Below are positions 4,788 to 6,342 of a DNA stretch of 6,342 nucleotides, in pieces. The notes under the pieces are model-generated. The model had not been told where the DNA came from. It made no database searches and saw nothing but the letters and a program-made list of their open reading frames with translations. Position numbers and translations under genes: made by a program. Location of the stretch: positions 49,376 through 55,717 of the forward strand of contig DIAL01000018.1 in NCBI GenBank assembly GCA_002414705.1, in the 5' to 3' direction. Within the stretch, counting starts at the first letter, position 1, and each line of letters begins with the position of its first letter. This DNA is from Flavobacteriaceae bacterium UBA5079 (GTDB lineage Bacteria > Bacteroidota > Bacteroidia > Flavobacteriales > Flavobacteriaceae).

Positions 4788-6342
4788 TTACCAGATACGA
4801 ACACGTTGTTCTGGCGCAATATACATACTATCACCTGCTTTAATATTGAAAGCGTCGTAAAAGGCATCTATATTTAATAAAGGTTGAACAGCCCGATTCA
4901 TTCCTGGAGAATGTGGATCTGTTTTAATACGTGTTTTTAAAGCATCGTCACGCATTTTAGTTCTCCAAACAGTTGCCCAACTCATGAAGAAACGTTGTTC
5001 TGCTGAAAAGCCATCAATATCTTCTGGTCTGCCATTTTCTATAAAACTTAATTGTAACGCATCATAAGCAGCTAAAACACCACCTAAATCACCTATATTT
5101 TCTCCTAAAGTAAACTTTCCGTTAATAGTTACGTCTGGCAAAACTTCAATAGCACTATATTGATCGGCTAATTGATTTCCTAATGTTTCAAATTGCTCTA
5201 AATCGGCATCTGTCCACCAGTTATTTAAATTTCCATCTTTATCATAACGTGCACCAGAATCATCAAAACTATGGGATATTTCATGACCAATAACAGCACC
5301 AATTCCACCATAATTTACAGCATCATCCGCTTTATAATTATAAAAAGGCGGCTGTAAAATTGCTGCAGGAAAAACAATTTCGTTATAAGATGGATTGAAA
5401 TACGCATTCACAACTTGTGGTGCCATATACCATTCACTTTTATCTACTGGTTTTCCTAATTTATCGATATCCTTTTTAAAATTCCAAGCACGAGCATTTA
5501 AAGAATTCTGTAAATAAGATCCACCTTCTTCAACACCTTTAATTTCTAATGCAGAATAATCTTTCCACTTATCAGGATATGCAATTTTAATGGATGTTGC
5601 TTGTAGTTTTTCAATCGCTTTTTTCTTGGTTTCTGGACTCATCCACTCCAAGTTATTAATACGATTTTCAAACGCTAGGATAACATTCTTAATCATTTTT
5701 TCAGCTTTGGCTTTTGCTTCTGGAGGGAACATTTTATCAACATATAATTTTCCTAACGCTTCACCAACTGTTCCGTTTAGTGATCCTAAAGCACGTTCGT
5801 CACGTGGTCGTTGTGTTTTAGCGCCATTTAACTCACGACCATAAAACTCCCAACTTGCAGTTTCTAAATCGGTACTTAATTGTCCAGCAGCACCATTGAA
5901 AGCATCCCAACGTAAATAGGCTTTCCAATCGGCTACATTTCCTTCAGCTAAAACCTCTTGTAAGCGATTAAAATAGTTTAAATCGCCTATAATAACCGTA
6001 TCTAATTCTTTAACACCAATGCCATTTAAAAAGTTTTTCCAATTAACAACAGGCACCATTTCTTGTACTTGTTCTATAGATCTAGGGTTGTAACGTTTTC
6101 TAGCATCGCGTCTATCTACTTTATCCATTTTAGCTTCTGCTAAACGGGTTTCAAAAGCTAATATCTGTTTAGCTTCTGCATTTGCGTCAGCTTCTGTCTC
6201 TCCTAAATATTGTAACATTCTTGTAATATGTGATACATATTTTTCGCGTTTTTCTTTAGAATCAGCATCATCTTTTACATAATAATCACGATCTGGCAAG
6301 CCTGTACTTCCACCTCCTAAATAACCCACATTTCTGTTGCTT
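4788..6342 (-). CDS. M13 family (neprilysin/PepO-type) zinc metallopeptidase, 5' partial
   Basis: This is a zinc endopeptidase that cuts oligopeptides and is probably exported, though the signal region lies outside the window. Counting the Val codon at 6327-6329 as residue 1, the visible part has LPDRDYY (11-17, M13 N-terminal domain), the substrate-binding NAY (308-310), VFPAAILQPPF (319-329), the zinc site HEISH (349-353, at 5271-5285), the third zinc ligand Glu410 with Asp414 in GENIGD (409-414), DPHSPG with His473, Arg479, and a C-terminal RVRIW matching the CRVW end of neprilysin without its Cys. All key residues are present, so it should be active. The frame continues to the window edge as SNRNVGYLGG, so the GTG at 6329 is not the start. 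M13 proteins are usually about 650-700 residues, so roughly 150-180 N-terminal residues are missing. It is convergent with the T9SS gene and followed by its own terminator. Confidence 0.96.
   Translation of the reverse strand, partial: SNRNVGYLGGGSTGLPDRDYYVKDDADSKEKREKYVSHITRMLQYLGETEADANAEAKQILAFETRLAEAKMDKVDRRDARKRYNPRSIEQVQEMVPVVNWKNFLNGIGVKELDTVIIGDLNYFNRLQEVLAEGNVADWKAYLRWDAFNGAAGQLSTDLETASWEFYGRELNGAKTQRPRDERALGSLNGTVGEALGKLYVDKMFPPEAKAKAEKMIKNVILAFENRINNLEWMSPETKKKAIEKLQATSIKIAYPDKWKDYSALEIKGVEEGGSYLQNSLNARAWNFKKDIDKLGKPVDKSEWYMAPQVVNAYFNPSYNEIVFPAAILQPPFYNYKADDAVNYGGIGAVIGHEISHSFDDSGARYDKDGNLNNWWTDADLEQFETLGNQLADQYSAIEVLPDVTINGKFTLGENIGDLGGVLAAYDALQLSFIENGRPEDIDGFSAEQRFFMSWATVWRTKMRDDALKTRIKTDPHSPGMNRAVQPLLNIDAFYDAFNIKAGDSMYIAPEQRVRIW

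Noticed and set aside
5590..5844. 84-codon plus-strand ORF opposite the M13 gene
   Set aside because: It is antisense to conserved M13 coding sequence, with no promoter or homology seen; its hydrophobic start reflects the complement of Lys/Glu-rich codons.
6327..6329. GTG as the start of the M13 peptidase
   Set aside because: The frame stays open to the window edge, the upstream residues (SNRN) fit the family just before the GYLGGGSTGLPDRDYY block, and a start here would delete part of the M13 N-terminal domain and any export signal.

Overview
The window reads as a low-GC chromosomal segment of a Bacteroidota bacterium, most likely a member of Flavobacteriaceae. The evidence is a protein ending in a type IX secretion (T9SS) type A sorting domain, a Bacteroidota-type TAnnTTTG promoter element, A-rich translation leaders without Shine-Dalgarno sequences, and AT-rich codon use. 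Genus cannot be fixed from the sequence alone.

Layout: (1) 1-87 is the 3' end of a plus-strand gene entering from the left; its product is not recognisable. (2) 157-861 is a complete gene for a secreted or periplasmic tetratricopeptide-repeat (TPR) protein, with a promoter-like element just upstream and a strong intrinsic terminator at 920-957, so it looks monocistronic. (3) 862-1382 is a long AT-rich intergenic region holding that terminator, phased A-tracts, and a probable long leader with a 9-bp hairpin. (4) 1383-4394 encodes a 1003-residue T9SS cargo protein: signal peptide, reelin/choice-of-anchor-J-like domain with an Asp-box, fibronectin III-like domain, four copies of a Cys-containing beta-sandwich repeat interrupted by an unassigned domain, and the C-terminal sorting domain. 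No catalytic domain is visible, so an adhesive or binding surface role is inferred. It ends at a 16-bp hairpin terminator. (5) 4395-4787 is a convergent intergenic region with two symmetric terminators, a doubtful 50-codon ORF, and three NTTAAG hexamers spaced exactly 11 bp apart. (6) 4788-6342 (minus strand) is the C-terminal three quarters of an M13 (neprilysin/PepO) zinc metallopeptidase with all main active-site motifs intact; its 5' end lies beyond the window.

The genes do not form an operon. Three encode or probably encode envelope or exported proteins (TPR protein, T9SS cargo, M13 peptidase), but nothing in the sequence shows that they act together. I found no mobile element, CRISPR array, tRNA or rRNA, and no convincing undescribed system. 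The points most worth a second look are the repeat architecture of the T9SS protein, its long leader, and the small structured region between the convergent genes.
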